A stretch of 64,000 nucleotides of DNA from Lutjanus erythropterus (Eukaryota; Chordata; Actinopteri; Lutjaniformes; Lutjanidae): the NCBI GenBank assembly GCA_020091685.1, contig CM034603.1, positions 6,701,848 through 6,765,847 on the forward strand, written 5' to 3'. The translations under genes and the position numbers were made by a program. A model generated the notes under the pieces. It made no database searches and had not been told where the DNA came from. It saw only the letters and a program-made list of their open reading frames with translations. Each line of letters begins with the position of its first letter. The first letter of the stretch is position 1. Positions 25,985 through 39,917 of the stretch are shown in pieces.

Positions 25985-28252
25985 TCTTAACTTGGCAAGA
26001 GTTTAAAATTAAAGTTGCCAGGCAATGATGACTTACGTCTTTAACAGCAGAACTGAAATTATATGGTGTTTATAATTCAGCCAATATAATACTCAGAACT
26101 CTTTTGTGTTTTGGAAATTTGATAAAATAATCTTAGAATAAATTGTACACCCATTTAGGAAAGGTCTTATAGTTACATAGGTTTAATTTTAACAACACTG
26201 CAAAGTTTAAACTGCCTCAGTAGTTCAAGTGTTAAAGTTGCTGTAGAACGTAATGGTCTCCTCCTGAATTATTAAATAATTTTTAATAGCTCCATAATGA
26301 AAACTTTCATTATTACTATTACTACCACCTTTTATCTTTATTTCTGGGGGATTCGTAGCTTGTTTTTTGTAATCTTTTTATTTGTTTTTATTCCATTTTT
26401 TGCTTCATTTTGTTTTAACAGCCTGATTTTACTTGTCCCACTCTGGAAATGTTGTTTTAGCAACATTTTGTAACTTTGTTTTTAAAAATCGCTGCATAAA
26501 TAAAGTTTATTATTACTGTTATTATATTGAGTCTGAGGTTGTAATTAGTCCGAGGAGATCCAGGATGGGTGAAAATTGGTCTGACCGCGTGGGTGGCCAG
26601 ACGTAGCTGCAGGGCAAATGAAACATGAACTTGCAGATTCATCCAACTGAAGAAATACATACTCCCAGAAGAATGTACCCTTTAAATGCCTTAAGAGGAG
26701 CAAAGTAGCGGGTATGATGATCAGTCTTTACATCACTGCCAGATTTTGGTATGTAATGAATGTTATTGTAGCCTGAAAGAGCCACCAAACATGGTTATAA
26801 ACCTTTTTTTTGTTTTGTTTAGTGTGATATTTAAGGTAAATTGTGTTGCACACAATCGTTGGATGTGTCTCGACTGTAATTGCAGTTCTCAAATAATTTA
26901 GCATTCACACTTGCTGTGAGTTTCATCATCTGCTGGGGCTCTGTTCAATAGGTCCCCTCTGAATAAATGACAACAAAGCAATGGGCAATTATAATAGAAA
27001 AATTGGTTCGTGAGATAACATCAAGTTGCCTGTGAAGGGAAGGAAACTCGCTGTGTTTTCTCACAGGGGAGAGCAAGGGAGTACAGGGAGCTGAAGGGAA
27101 AAAAACCAAAAAACTATTCTTGTGAGTGCCTGAGAGGTCATCATTTTCTCTACCAAGGCGAAGGTTCATGGCAACGCTATTACACCAGTTCTTGTTTATC
27201 ATCAGCGGCACTATTTCTCAGCAGAAATAGCTCTGTGATTTAGATTCTGTTGGAAAACGCTGAGGTGCTCTCTGCGCCTCCACCCGTCTCGAACGCTGCT
27301 GTCCTTCCGGTGGATGATCTGCTTATTGACCTTGCGAGAGGTTTACGGGGGAAACGGGCAAAAATCACAGAAAACACAAAGCGACTGCTCAGAGCAAGGT
27401 TAGAGCAGAGATTTCATGGTGCGTTTTTATCTCAGAAGTCTACTACTCTGCATGGAGATTGTGCTGTGAGAAGTCACTTTTTTTTTTTGTTCTTGTGATG
27501 ATAACACAGGATGAATTAAACATGCAGGTATTTGTAATTCATGAAAATAGATATCTCTTCATTAAGTTAAATAGTGAGACGGGCGTCACATAATTTCTTG
27601 CAAAGCAGAGTGTTGAAGCACCGCCTTGACATTTCCTCATCCCCCCACCCCCCAAGACACATTGAAACATGATCTAAAGAAATGTGAAGATATCTTAATC
27701 AATTTTAATGAAAGCAAATTACATATTGCTGACAGCAAGGCATAACTCAATGAGTGCTGAACATCATTCAGAATTATTAGCTTGTTTGAAGGTGATATTT
27801 CTTAAACTCATCACGAAACTATGAATAATTACCAACTTTACTGACACTGAGTAATAGGTGAATTAAAAGTTATCATTGATGACAACACACAGACTGATAG
27901 CATGTGTGGTTTAAAGCTATTATATGTAACATTTCCATGTTAAAATGAGTAAAGGCGGCAGACATATGCTACATGTTTTGTTACATTCCATACCTCAAAT
28001 GTTTCCAACAATGTTCAAATGCGGAGAAATACATTATTTATTCAGCTTTTCATTGCTAGCTGCTAGATGCTAGCACATCCATGAAAACACAGGATACGTG
28101 TGATGTGTTAGAGTGGGAAGGAGGGTTGGCAAACATGATTAAAGATAACAGAAATAAAACTTAATATATTACCTTGTCTGTGAAGATGACCCAATCACTT
28201 AAAATGGTGTGCAAATGCTTCCATCTGTGTGTTTCCTGCTAGCCGTTGCTAG

Positions 28253-28276
28253 CTAGTTGCTAGTTGCTAGTTGCTA
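28253..28276 (+). repeat. Short (AGTTGCT)n tandem repeat
   Basis: Three to four copies of a 7-bp unit lie about 150 bp before the second exon. Neighbouring ctagctgctag motifs (28055-28075) are similar. Confidence 0.6.
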
Positions 28277-28351
28277 TAACTTGCTTGAGAACATGGGATA
28301 CATCGTTCATTACCTTGTACCTTGCTATCATTGTATACCAAAATATAATAA

Positions 28352-28615
<264 letters not shown>

Positions 28616-28635
28616 TAGACACTTTCTTTATTCAA

Positions 28636-29993
28636 ATAGAAGTACAGATACTTGGAAAAAGACTCCGGTAAACATTATAAGTGTTGATTTAACTTCTTCA
28701 CCCATGTAAAAAAGAAAAAGTACAGGCTCTGAAATGTCCAAAAGTAAAAAATCGCCCTCTGAAGGACATGATAGTGGCTGACTGAACCTCACCTTTTCTT
28801 GAGTCACCTTCTTGTTTTTTCATCTTCTTCATCATTTTTGTCTTGTGACATTGTTTTTTGTCCGGTAACATCTTTTATGTCATTTCAGTCTTGTTATACA
28901 TCGTTTACATTGTTTTGTCCTTGTACGTTGTTTTCATCTTGTTACATCTTGTTATGTTGTTTTCTTTGGTGACATCTCTTATGTCATATTCTTTGTATTT
29001 CTTTCATATTGTTGTCGTTGTCACGTCTTTCACATGTCATTTTCAGCTTGTTATATTTTAAGTCATTTTAGTCTTGTCACATCCTTTACATCATTTTTGT
29101 CCTGTTATGTCCTTTAACACCATTTTCGTCTTAAGTCCTGTTACGCTGTTTTGGTCTTTGGTCACATCTCTGGCATCATTTTTGTCTTGTTACTTCTTTT
29201 GCGTTGTTTTCATTGTCACATCTTTCATTTTTGTCTCGTTTTTACGTCATTTTTGTCTTATCACAACTTTTAAGTCAATTTAGTCTTGTGTCTTTTACAT
29301 TTTTTTTCTGTTATGTCTTGTACATCATGTTGATCTTGTTACAGCTTTTAGTTTCATCCTTCTACATCTTTGTTGTCATGTTACGCCTTGTTATGTCTTT
29401 TTAACCTAGTTTTGTCTTGTTACATTAGTCTTAGTCTTTGGTCACTTCTTTTAGTCATTTTTGTCTCCCTGCTTCTTTTACATTGTTTTCATCTTCATGT
29501 CTTTCCCATCATTTTGTCTTATGTCTTTTATTTCATTTTGGTCTTGTTACGTCTTTTATATAGTTTTCTTTATATGTTATGCTTTGTCCATCTTGTTACA
29601 TCATTACATTGTTTTGGCCTTGTCACATCTCATACATCGTCACATCTTTCACATGGTTTTTAACTTGTTATGTCTTTTACATCATTTTTGCACTGATGGA
29701 TACACCAAGGAATCGTTACAACCATGTAGGTTGAAATCAGCCTTGATGTTGGGAATATGACATGCAATGATGCAAAATAAAAATAACAAATAACTCCTTG
29801 CAAATGCATTCAAACTAAAGTAACATGCTGGTTTTGAAAATGCAAGGAGCAGAAAGTACAGACATTTGTGTTCAAATGCAGAGAGTAAAAGTGAAAAGTT
29901 GTCAGAAATAGAAATACTAACGTTAAGTGCAGATAGCTGAAAAATCTACATAAGTACAGTAACAAAGTATTTGCACTTAGTTGCTTCCCATCT
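28636..29993 (+). mobile_element. Minisatellite-bearing interspersed element, forward copy
   Basis: Left flank 28636-28790 (agtacagatacttgg ... aaaagtaaaaaatcgccctc) is followed by a core at about 28795-29690, a degenerate array of units like tcttgttacatcttttacat plus tgttttc, spaced irregularly at about 20-40 bp. The right flank reaches 29993 (aaagtatttgcacttagttg cttcccatctctg), a terminus I recall from teleost repeats. The frames here (66-99 codons, rich in Ser, Phe, Leu, Val) are array translations. Confidence 0.65.
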
Positions 29994-31237
29994 CTGCATG
30001 CAATAACTCTAAAAGCATTGGCCTTTTACTTGAGCTACACTGCATAAATCATATTCAAAGCACTTTATAGTATACTATACAGTCTGTACACATCCTTTAA
30101 TATCATTGATACAAAATAAGAGCACGACATTCAATGCATCCACCTTGAACACTCCAAGATCCAAGCTTTAGGGATTCTTGATCTGATTCCCACTCATATG
30201 CCCTCCTCACTGTTGCTTCATATTCTAATGTTGTATGAGTATCCTGTTGTGGTCATCAGTGTTAAAGCCCGTCCACCTGCATAAATATTCATGAGTATAT
30301 CTGCAGGCCAAGATGACCCATAACAAGGACAAGCAGCAGACCCGGCACTCTGTAATGTCTGAGTAGACAGTTTGACATCGCCTCTTGTCTCATATGCCTC
30401 TCAGGCCGACAACACATTCATTACCTCCAGGTGGTGCTTAGCAACCAGGAAATGTAGCAGCCAGGTTTGTTTTCTTCTCCATCTGCTCGGGACTCCAGCA
30501 ATACCGCTCTTGTTATTTGGAGAATCTTAGCGCCGTCTGCTAGTGTTTTGCTTCTCCTAAATCCCCCCCCTTCTATTGATAAGCTGTCAGGCACCACCCC
30601 CCTCCCTAACAATTTAATTTCTTTTCAAGTACTTTGATGCACTCGAGTAGAGCCTTTCAGGTGGGCTGGGGAGATGCTATTTATGCAATCCAGAGTGCTT
30701 TATCTTATCTCTTATAATGCACCTCCAGGAGAGAGAAACAGCTTGCGAGATGTTTTAATGGGAAAATGTTTCATTTATAGATTAGAGCATATTCATATTT
30801 CCAAGCAATTTTACCGTATGTAGATGGTATGGAAAAGATTATCACAGAGGAGCTGGTCAGTGGGCACACATGTAAAACACACGCTGAAGTACATTTAATC
30901 ATCACTATCTGACTTCAATCACTACGGCTAAGATTAGAGGCTCCATTAGCTTTCTGTACACTGTAAAACAAGCAGGAATTAAGGGAAATACGTTATAATA
31001 TAACCTGTTCTTATGTGGCCTTAACCCACTAATTTCAAACAAATAACATCATGACATCTGCCCATCAATCAGCCTTCAACTTTTTGCAGCACAGAGCTAA
31101 GATTCGTTAGTTAGCTAGCTAGCAATGTCATGGAACGTTGCGGCTTGACACGCCCACTTTTCTTTGTTCAAATCAAATTCCTCCCAACATTATGTCCCGC
31201 CTTCTGCCAGAAACATGTTCAACACATTAGCAGACTT

Positions 31238-31800
31238 CCCAGCATGCATTGTTGGAGCGTTAAAACTGGAGCTTTTTACAACTCAGACAGGGCCCAACAA
31301 GAAGGGTTACCCACTTGCCTGGGGCAAGTAAAATGACATGTTGGGCAAGTAAATCTGGCAAGTCACTTGCTGAGTGATTAAAGAAAATAATTATTATTAC
31401 TATTTTGTACCATAGATGAATTGTTAAAGTAATTTTTCATTCAAAAGTGGCAGAAATTGCTCTTTTCAGCCTCTCATCTATGGGAAATCACTTTTTTTTG
31501 TTTATTATCATTTTAAACAGAATATCTTTGGCTTTTGGTCCAACAAACAAGACATTTAAAGACATCACCGTGGACTTTGACTTCACTATTTTCTGACATT
31601 TTATTGACGTTGCACTCTTAGATTAAACATGATAATAAACTTTAATCTTTGTTGTTATTTGATAACTGCTAAATAATGAAACAGTTTGTACATTAGCAAA
31701 TAAACACTGAATTTGGCAAGCAGATTTCTGAGCAACTTGCCCAACCAGGCAAGTGAAAAAACCATCAACATTGAACCTGGCTCAAACAATGCATGCTGGG
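31238..31800 (+). mobile_element. MITE-like element with 16-bp perfect inverted ends
   Basis: cccagcatgcattgtt (31238-31253) is the exact reverse complement of aacaatgcatgctggg (31785-31800). Inside, ttgcctggggcaagtaaa and ttgggcaagtaaat near the left are mirrored by gcaacttgcccaaccaggcaag near the right. No coding capacity is seen. The family was not recognised. Confidence 0.6.
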
Positions 31801-34264
31801 ATTTTTATTTATTTATATATTTTTGTAGTTTGAATGGAAACTTGTTGTTTTTAACACATGTAAAGATTAGTCATGATTGTTTCTTTTTATGATCAGAAAA
31901 TAATAATAACCATGATAACAGTTAGTGTGGTACTGAGTCACAACCCTGGTGCACTTAAAATAAATACATTGAGAACAGCTCTGCATGGTCTCTTTGTACT
32001 TTGCCTATAAAAACGTAATGTAAATGAAAATGAAAAGTAAATCTGTCAGCAGCAGTTGACAGTGTGATTCAGCAGTTGTTGATTCAGTTTAATATCCTGC
32101 ACCTCTTAGGCATGATCTTGGAAGGCATAAATCCTCATCAACTTTTATATCCAGCACTTTCCTCACCAGAGTATTAAAAAATCCTTACAGATCTCAGCCC
32201 TCCATTTCTTCTTTGACACCAGAGATTCTGACTTTCTGGCATCGGAAGCATCCTTTCGGTTCTGTTTCACCAGGTTCTCACCTGTTTCTCCCCGTCCTCC
32301 AACCTGTACATCCTTGCTTTTGTTTTGTTGATCCTGAAACTCGGACTAATCCTGAGTTTCAGAAGCTTCTTACATGAACGTTTCACTGAATTTATGATTA
32401 TCTTAGTTTTTAAGGGAGCTTTGAGGAAAAGAGAGGGTCGTGCTTTCCTAAGCAGCCATCTTGGGTGGGCCAAGATGTGACTCGATTCAGTTTAATATCT
32501 TTCAGTAGGTTTATTCAGCTTGTTTTCTCAAGTTCAGATGAGTTAACTCAGTTGGTTTTACAATTTCCAAACTCATCATGACTTTGAACTAATTATTAAA
32601 CCTGAGTTCAGTTAAGTCACATTTTTAAGGCAGGAGGTGAACTTGTATTTTAATGTTGAACTAGTTTAAGATTATTTACAGTGTATGCATCTGAACAGAT
32701 TTATACTCTGCTTAGCTGTGGCAGATTCAGTGCCATTTTCCAATAAGCCCGTCTTTTTTCTTCTTCTTCTATCACAAAGCTGATTTACTATCATGCAGAC
32801 TTTCTTGAAATTTAAATGCGAGAAGAAACAAGAGTTTCTGAGTTTGACAGGATATTTTACAGTACTAAACAAACCACCAAATGTGACACTGAGCCCAGAT
32901 TAGATCAAAACTGGACACCACCTCCACAAACCATTCTTGTTGATGCAACTGCTGCCCCCAGAACAGTGCAGTGGAGCTCTTTTATAGTCAGAATATGATG
33001 GAACTACGAAAATAAAAAAATAAAAAAAACATGGAGGAAAGCCTAGCCCTCACTGTGTCCAGGCATTCCTGTCTTTGAACCAGAAACAGACAGTTATTGG
33101 GTCCAAAATGCAAAGTTTGCATAGCTTATTGTCCAACAATAATGACTGTCAAGTATTTTTGTGGTCATGAGTCACAAAGTACCCCAATAATGATACATTT
33201 TGGAAAGAATGAGCTGAAATATAAAGCAGCATTCCAGTGGATCCAACAGCCACACGGGGACACAAGTCTATTACTGTCCGTCATTCGCTGTCCATTGGAC
33301 ATAATTATCTCCACTCTCCATTAATCCAACAATGTGTGAAGTTGTGCTGGCAGCATAAGAATCTACAGCCATTTAATAGCTTTGTTAGGCTGTTTAGGCA
33401 CAGCAGCGCTTTGAACCAAATGCTAACTGCTAATTAGCACTAAACAGCTGATGCTATTGGAAATGTATTATTGTGGGTATTTGTTCACAAACCAAAGTAC
33501 TGGACCAATTGCAGTTTTGATCTGATGATGCAACTAGAGGGAAAATGAGGCGATCACCAAAGTGATCAGTTTTCATTCTCTGGTGACCATGGATGTCCCC
33601 GCCAAATCCATCTGATAGCTGCAGAGATGTTGCATTTCAGTCTGGACTAAAGGGACGGAAGCCCAGGGGACATCGCCGTCCCTTAAGCCACGCCATTCAT
33701 GTCGGGCTGCACGCTTATTTCTAAAAAGTGAATCATTTCTCTCCCTAAGACTTGAGATCATGATTCTCTCGCATGATTCTTATTTTTTAAACAAAAACAT
33801 TTATTGCAGTCGTAGATGCTCAAGTTCAAAAATGCATCTGAGGCTTTGGATGACATAAACATACAGCATATCAAAGAGCCTGACTTAGAGGTGGAAGTGC
33901 CGTTCTGATCCAGTACAATCCTTATCAAATTCAGTGAATATCTCCTCACGATCCTCGAGCTCTCTCTCAGTCTGTGTGCTGAAAAAACTTCTGCACAGCC
34001 CTGGCTCTGTAAATTGGACATAAAGTGGCACAGACCGAGCCACACAACACTATCCCAGACAATCAGCAACTTTTTAACAGGTAATTACTAACTGTATTGG
34101 AATACATTTTTTAAGTAACCCTGCCAGCCCTGGTAACGACTGACAGCAGAGTGACACGAATAAGGAAGAGAAATTGGAAAAATGACTGAGTTGTATATGT
34201 GACTGTTGTATGAACAGTGCGTGTGTGTGTGATTGATATAGCATCTAGAATTGTTCTGAAGCCC

Positions 34265-34565
34265 ATAGGGCCAGGCACAGCAAGTTTATTTATATAGCAC
34301 CATTCAGACACAAGACAGTTCAAGGTGCTTTATGAAAGCATAGAAATACATTAAAATAAAATGCTAAAAGAATATTAAAATTGCATTTGAGATCATAAAA
34401 ATAAAAAGCTAAAAGCAAGCTAATAAATTATTGAAACATAACAGAAATTGCATTTAAAAACATAATATAACATTAAAGCGATCGCAAACAAATATAAAAA
34501 TAATAGCTACAGATTATTGTAACAAGAAGTTATGTATCTGTTTTAAGCCTTGATTTAAATGTCGA
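34265..34565 (+). repeat. Interspersed repeat with fish retroposon-like head
   Basis: The stretch agtttatttatatagcacc ... caaggtgctttat, followed by A-rich aaaagctaaaa/aacataa repeats, is a pattern I recall from a very common fish repeat, probably LINE or SINE derived. It contains no frame. Confidence 0.6.
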
Positions 34566-34594
34566 CCTCAGGTATTTAGGAAGTAAGTAACCCG

Positions 34595-35065
34595 CAATTT
34601 CCACCAGGCACGTCTGCGTCGTGTTACTTCCGTGCCGCTGCAGCAGGAGTGATCTGAGGCCACTCTAGTCCCAAAAGCAGCTCTCAGTTCCGCTTCAAAT
34701 ATGCGGCAAGTCGATTTTTGACGGATGCCACGTCACTTAACACGGAGCAGATCAAACGGGCAGGAAGTCAGACGCAGAAAAGACAGGGAGAATCCGGTTA
34801 ATTTTCAAAATAAAAGACCCTGTGCAGACTCACGATCATAAAGACAGACAGAAAAGAAACTATTTAACCATGTAGCCTGCTTATCCATGGTAGAAGCACA
34901 AAGTGCAAGGAAAGAGGACTTAATCAACAAAATCTGAGCAAGTAAACATAATCGGGTGGAAAAATTCTGAAACGCTTCTGAAACGCTCCTGGTGGGGCTT
35001 GCGGCAATGTGGAGGATGAATCAGAACTGTGGCAAAGACGTGCCGCACTTGGTGGATTCAACCAG
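34595..35065 (+). mobile_element. Non-autonomous DNA transposon-like repeat
   Basis: The left end ccaccaggcacgtctgcg resembles the inverted right end (ccaccaagtgcggcacgtct). The interior is rich in CpG and in gtgccgctgcagcagg-type sequence. The match is imperfect, so the element is old. No transposase is present. Confidence 0.45.
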
Positions 35066-38000
35066 TAAGACAAAATGTGAATGCAGCGTTACGTGAATGC
35101 ATGGGACAGTAGCAGTGAAAGAATCGTCATTACTTGGAAACAGAATTGCATAGATGTGTGAGACCTTGTTTAATCGTGCAGCCTGACTTCCTCCTGTAAC
35201 TATATTGTGACATTCAGCTTACACTATATTTTCTTTTCTTCAGAGATTTGACGACTCATATTCTCATATTTTATCATTCATTTGCTATTTGTGTAGGATG
35301 TTGAACAGCTTCTTGAATATCAGCTGTTAGTATTTAGCTAAAGCAATAAAGCTTTTGAGCTTTTTGAAGGCTTAGTCGTGCCGTTAATCCAAAACAAACG
35401 CTCAGAAAATCACCTTGTTTATTTCCTGCGGGCTTGTAAATGTCACTAACCTGTTAAATCACCAGGCCGAGCAATTAGATTCCATCACAGATATATTACA
35501 GCTGTCAGAAAACGTCGTGGCTGCTGTCACATCACGATGTCGGTCAAGCCGCTGTGGTTCAGCCACGAAGGTCTATCACAAATATCTCACTTGATAGTGT
35601 AACTCGCCAGCAGATATGAATTGGATCCTGTGAATAATAATGAATCCGCTGGGTTGCAACAACATTGCACCGGAATGTCGGAGACCAAAATATCCGTCCA
35701 ATTTCCATCTCACATGGAGAGATGACAGAGTGGAGATTTCAGCCCGGGCTTTGAAGTCTCACAGGATTTTGATTATGTTTTACTTATTTAACACATTCAT
35801 GTTTTCTTTCCCGTTCTTCCCGCGTGAGGGAAAAGTCCAGATATTCTGCCGCGATATTCTTCCTTTCCACATAATTACTGGATGCTTTTAAACAACAGCT
35901 TGTATTCACCAGCATCTAGAGGGCAGCTTCTTCATGTTGCACTTTGTTGCAAATCCTTGCCAAAAGCGCCAGCAAAAAAAAAATAAAATAAAATCCAATT
36001 TCTTCTCCCTGAAATTAGTCTCACTTGGATCCAAAAAGAAACAGTGAAAAGATTTCTTGCCAACGCTTTGAGGTGTCATGAGACTCTCCTTTTGTATTCC
36101 ATTAATTATTTATTGTCCTGTTATATTTCCATCCCTTGAGCATGTTGAAGAATACTGTGATATTTTTCTAAGAACCTTTGCGAGAAAAGAACAAAGTGAA
36201 TGTCTGTACTTACTTATAGCACTTATCCCTTAATGTTTCTGTTTTCCCATCATTTGTGAACGTTCACAGGCCTCCACTGTAACCACACATGAAACAGAAA
36301 TTCATACAAAGAATAAATCTATTATTTCACTCTTCGGGAGGTGAAAAATATGTAAAACGAGATGAAAGTGATTATAAAAGCAAGAGACATGGAGCTGCTT
36401 TCCAAAATAGATCAGCGGTCGCCGATCAAAAAATTCAAAGTAGCTCAAAGTACTTGACTGTACATTTCACTGTAATTTTATTGTAAAACTTTGTGGCTTT
36501 ACATGCCGTCAAAAACAAGAAGCAGGCTGTAATGATGAGTCAGAGAAATGTGGCTGCTTTTTGCAGTATCCTGCAGGATGATGCCGGTTTTATTAAAACA
36601 TTCCAACAACATTTATCTCCCTTTTCCATCAGTGTACTTTTTTATGTATTTCTGTCTTTCTAAATATAGAAATGTACAGACTCAAATCCTCCACAGTATC
36701 ATAACAGTTAGTGGGGCTGTTCTTTAAACTGAATTTGAACTGCGTATTACGTTATGAAACCAATTTTACATTTGTTTTTAGCTGCACTGCTGAACGCTAA
36801 CAGAAGGACAGTAATTGAGCATGTGAGGGGAATGCAAAATGAACACACTAACAGCTGTCATAAGTCAGCAAACATCCAACAACAAAGCACTTCTATGTAC
36901 ATGAAACAGAACTTGTAGTCGTACAGTGATGGTATAGTCAAAGAAAGTGTCCCCTTTCTGTCCACGTAGGACACTGGTTCATGAACTGGGGGGCGCAGAG
37001 GCACTGCAGAGGGGACATAGATGACCAGGGGAGAAATATAAAGTGAAACAAAGTTTTATGTAGGGTAAATAAACCAACAAGAGTTTGCAGATGTTATCCT
37101 GCTGACTTTTATTTCACTAAAATTAAACTTGAAACCTTTTTATCAATTGCTTCCCCAATTATTGTTAGTCATTGATAGTAATGGGGGTGGGGGGGTGTTC
37201 AGCTTCTGAAGGGGGGGGGTTGGCATTACAGAAATAGTTTGTGAACCACTGATGTAGGGCGTCCATCAGATGTAGTCTTTCTCAGGGGTGCCATGGAGAT
37301 AATAATGCACACTGACGTTACAACCCCAAAATGCAGGTTTTTCAGTATCTTTACTTGGCAGGAGTTTTCAGAAAGCTCAGTTTTAGTGACCTAAAATGTA
37401 GACTGTGTGTGGACGAAAGACCCAAATGCATAGAAAAAGCAACGTTTTTAAAAAATACCCGTGTAGGTACGCACAGAGCGTCACTCATGCCCCTGTTGCA
37501 GCATCAGAACTACACAAATGGTCAAAATTAACACAAAATGGACCAACTACACATCTCGTGTCTTGCATATTGACATGCTGTATTTTTTCCAGCTGGATTT
37601 GTGCATGTTTCTTATCAAACAGCCTCACTAGTCCGCCAGTTGGCCTGCTACCTGAAGTGGATTTTCATTTAAAAAATGATTTATTGTATGTTTTTTCATG
37701 ATTCTGAGACCTAATTTTACATACGTAGCCATTTTCGAATCGTACAAATTTGGCTGGGTGGTTAATGACACATTTCTGTGATGTGACAAACTCTTACACA
37801 CATTTATTATTGCTTTACTCGACCTTTAACCATGTTATATTATTAACCTTATTAATATAAAGTGAGCAGTAATAAGACCAAACGAAAGAGCCAGGGAGCT
37901 GTTGTACTGTTCTCATTATAATTCATGTTTGCGACCTGCAAACAAGCTAGGAACTGCATTCTTTTGATAAGGCATCAGTTGAATTTGGCTGTTTTTACCT

Positions 38001-38469
38001 CAGTATTCCAGTGAGACATCAATCAAAGCCCTCCCGTCCCCTTCAGCCGCTCCATCCTCAGCTTCTGCTGGACTTGCTGCTCCGTCCCACTGAGGCTCTC
38101 TGATTGTTTAAAAAAAAAATAAAAAAATTCTCTGCCTTTTATTACCATCCCATTGGCTTTTCATTTTCTATTTTTGCTCCTCGTTTTTATTTTCAGGTTA
38201 TTGACTCCTCTTCCATTAATGATACAAATCGACCCACAAGTTTAAGCGGTATTGCAGTTTAATGAGCAATAAACGGCATTTCACAGTCAAACGGTTGCCT
38301 CAGCGAGTGTCTTGAGCTCGTACCACTTCCTTACTGAGTGTTTCTCCCCGGCATCTCTCCTTTTCTCTCTGAAGCTCGGTGCTCTCATCCCAGGCCCTGC
38401 GTTCCTCTGAGCTCTCCTTCATTTGCCGTATCTACCCGGCAGTCAGGCCCAGACGCCACTGCTGCCTTA

Positions 38470-38860
38470 GTAAATCAGGCGGTAATTACGCACAGATTGC
38501 GAGCACAAATTGAATGAAAGAGGCAGCACAAATTCTCCCTGCACTTTTATTTATGTAGATTTGGCCCTGAATGTACACAATTATCAATCACAAAGGAGAT
38601 GCAGATTGGAAGAGGCAGGTGAGTTTAAGGAATCTTTCAAGTTTTCCAGACAGCTGGGATGTAGATTGCCGTGTGGCTGCAGCCTAATTTGGAGAGATGG
38701 CCGCAGTCATTGCTCATTTAATTGATTTTAAATTCCTATGCCTTAAGAATAGCTTATCACAGCCCATAATGGATTGGCATTCACTTTGAATGAGACATGT
38801 CATTATTATGCTGTTTATCTAACAACCTCTTAGCATCATTGCAAGTGAGCTAAGTCATTG
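38470..38860. other. Candidate conserved non-coding element (unproven)
   Basis: There are no repeat matches within the window, no microsatellite and no long frame. The sequence has a balanced composition with homeobox-type cores (taatta in ggtaattacgc; attatcaatcac; gcccataatggattgg). This look is common in vertebrate intronic enhancers, but conservation cannot be judged from one genome. Confidence 0.25.
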
Positions 38861-39114
38861 ATCTTCACCCACACCCACACACACATCCCAGTCCTGTCCA
38901 TCAGCACACGGCACCGCTCCCAGCTGCCGTTGCATATATTACTGTGTGTTTTAGTAATTATCTTGTGACTGTCGAGCTTATAAATGAGCCTCTCATCCGT
39001 CTAATCAGGGTGGTAAACTGGCTGGGCCCCAGCGCTCTGATTCCACCCTAATCAATTAACACCTTGTCTGAGTCCGTGCTGCCAGTAGCTGTCCCGTCTG
39101 CGTTTAATATCTTC

Positions 39115-39215
39115 CCTCGCGCGAGAGTCGACTGACGCCGGCGGTCCGCGCTGACTGACCCGCTCCGTCTCGCTGATATATTGCACTCCTGGGGAGAGGC
39201 AGCGCTCGGCGCCTC
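39115..39215. promoter_or_regulatory. CpG-dense patch within an AT-rich intron
   Basis: About 15 CpG dinucleotides occur within roughly 100 bp (ctcgcgcgagagtcgac, gacgccggcggtccgcg, agcgctcggcgcc). The flanks are AT-rich with taatca/aattaa sites (39002-39056 and 39228-39262). It could be a small CpG-island-like enhancer or internal promoter, or a chance GC-rich fragment. No transcription start features were recognised. Confidence 0.35.
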
Positions 39216-39917
39216 TGGAAGTGAGAGCGTAATAATCACGGGATGATTGTGAGATTAATTAGCTTCGTCTTGTCACTTGTCTCCCCCTGCAAAATGGGGG
39301 AAAACAAGGATGCTGTTGACAGAGCGGAAAGCCACCAGGACGGGATGACGAGAAGAGCTGGGCGCCATTCAAACAAGCACATACAATGCATGCGTGGGAC
39401 TTAATGTATACAGTAAACCTGCAGTACACAAGGAATGTAGATCATTAGGGCTGTTTTAGTGCGTTTTCCAGCTGTTTGTGTTCTGTGTCTGATTTACAGA
39501 GCTCTACTGTGGAGAAAGAAAGGGTTGGGATAGAGGGAGGGATAAACAGCCGCATGATTAAGGCTGTTTGTAGTGACAGTACAGTGTGTCCAGAGGGTAG
39601 CTGGATTCCTAGTCCTTTATTTGAACCTTTATATGTTCCAGGTTATAAAAAATTACATCTTGTTTTCTCCATGATGGGTTGGACAGTATATAACACTTTA
39701 TCTAAAGGAGGTTCCACTGCGTGGGAAGAGTGTGTTCGCACATGTGTATCCATGTGTTGCATTTTTGCTTCAAGAATTATATAGGGAAGAAAAGTGTTAC
39801 AGTTGTTTTAGCTGCAATCAGGTCTAGAAAGTCAAGCCAAGGTCTTTGCTGTTTAGCTGATGGCAAACTCTTTCAAGAATCTTTGAGTTTCAGTGTGTTT
39901 GTTTGGAATCTTTATTT

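Noticed and set aside
28858-29760. Hydrophobic plus-strand frames that look like membrane proteins
   Set aside because: They come from the forward minisatellite array and have no homology or splice context.
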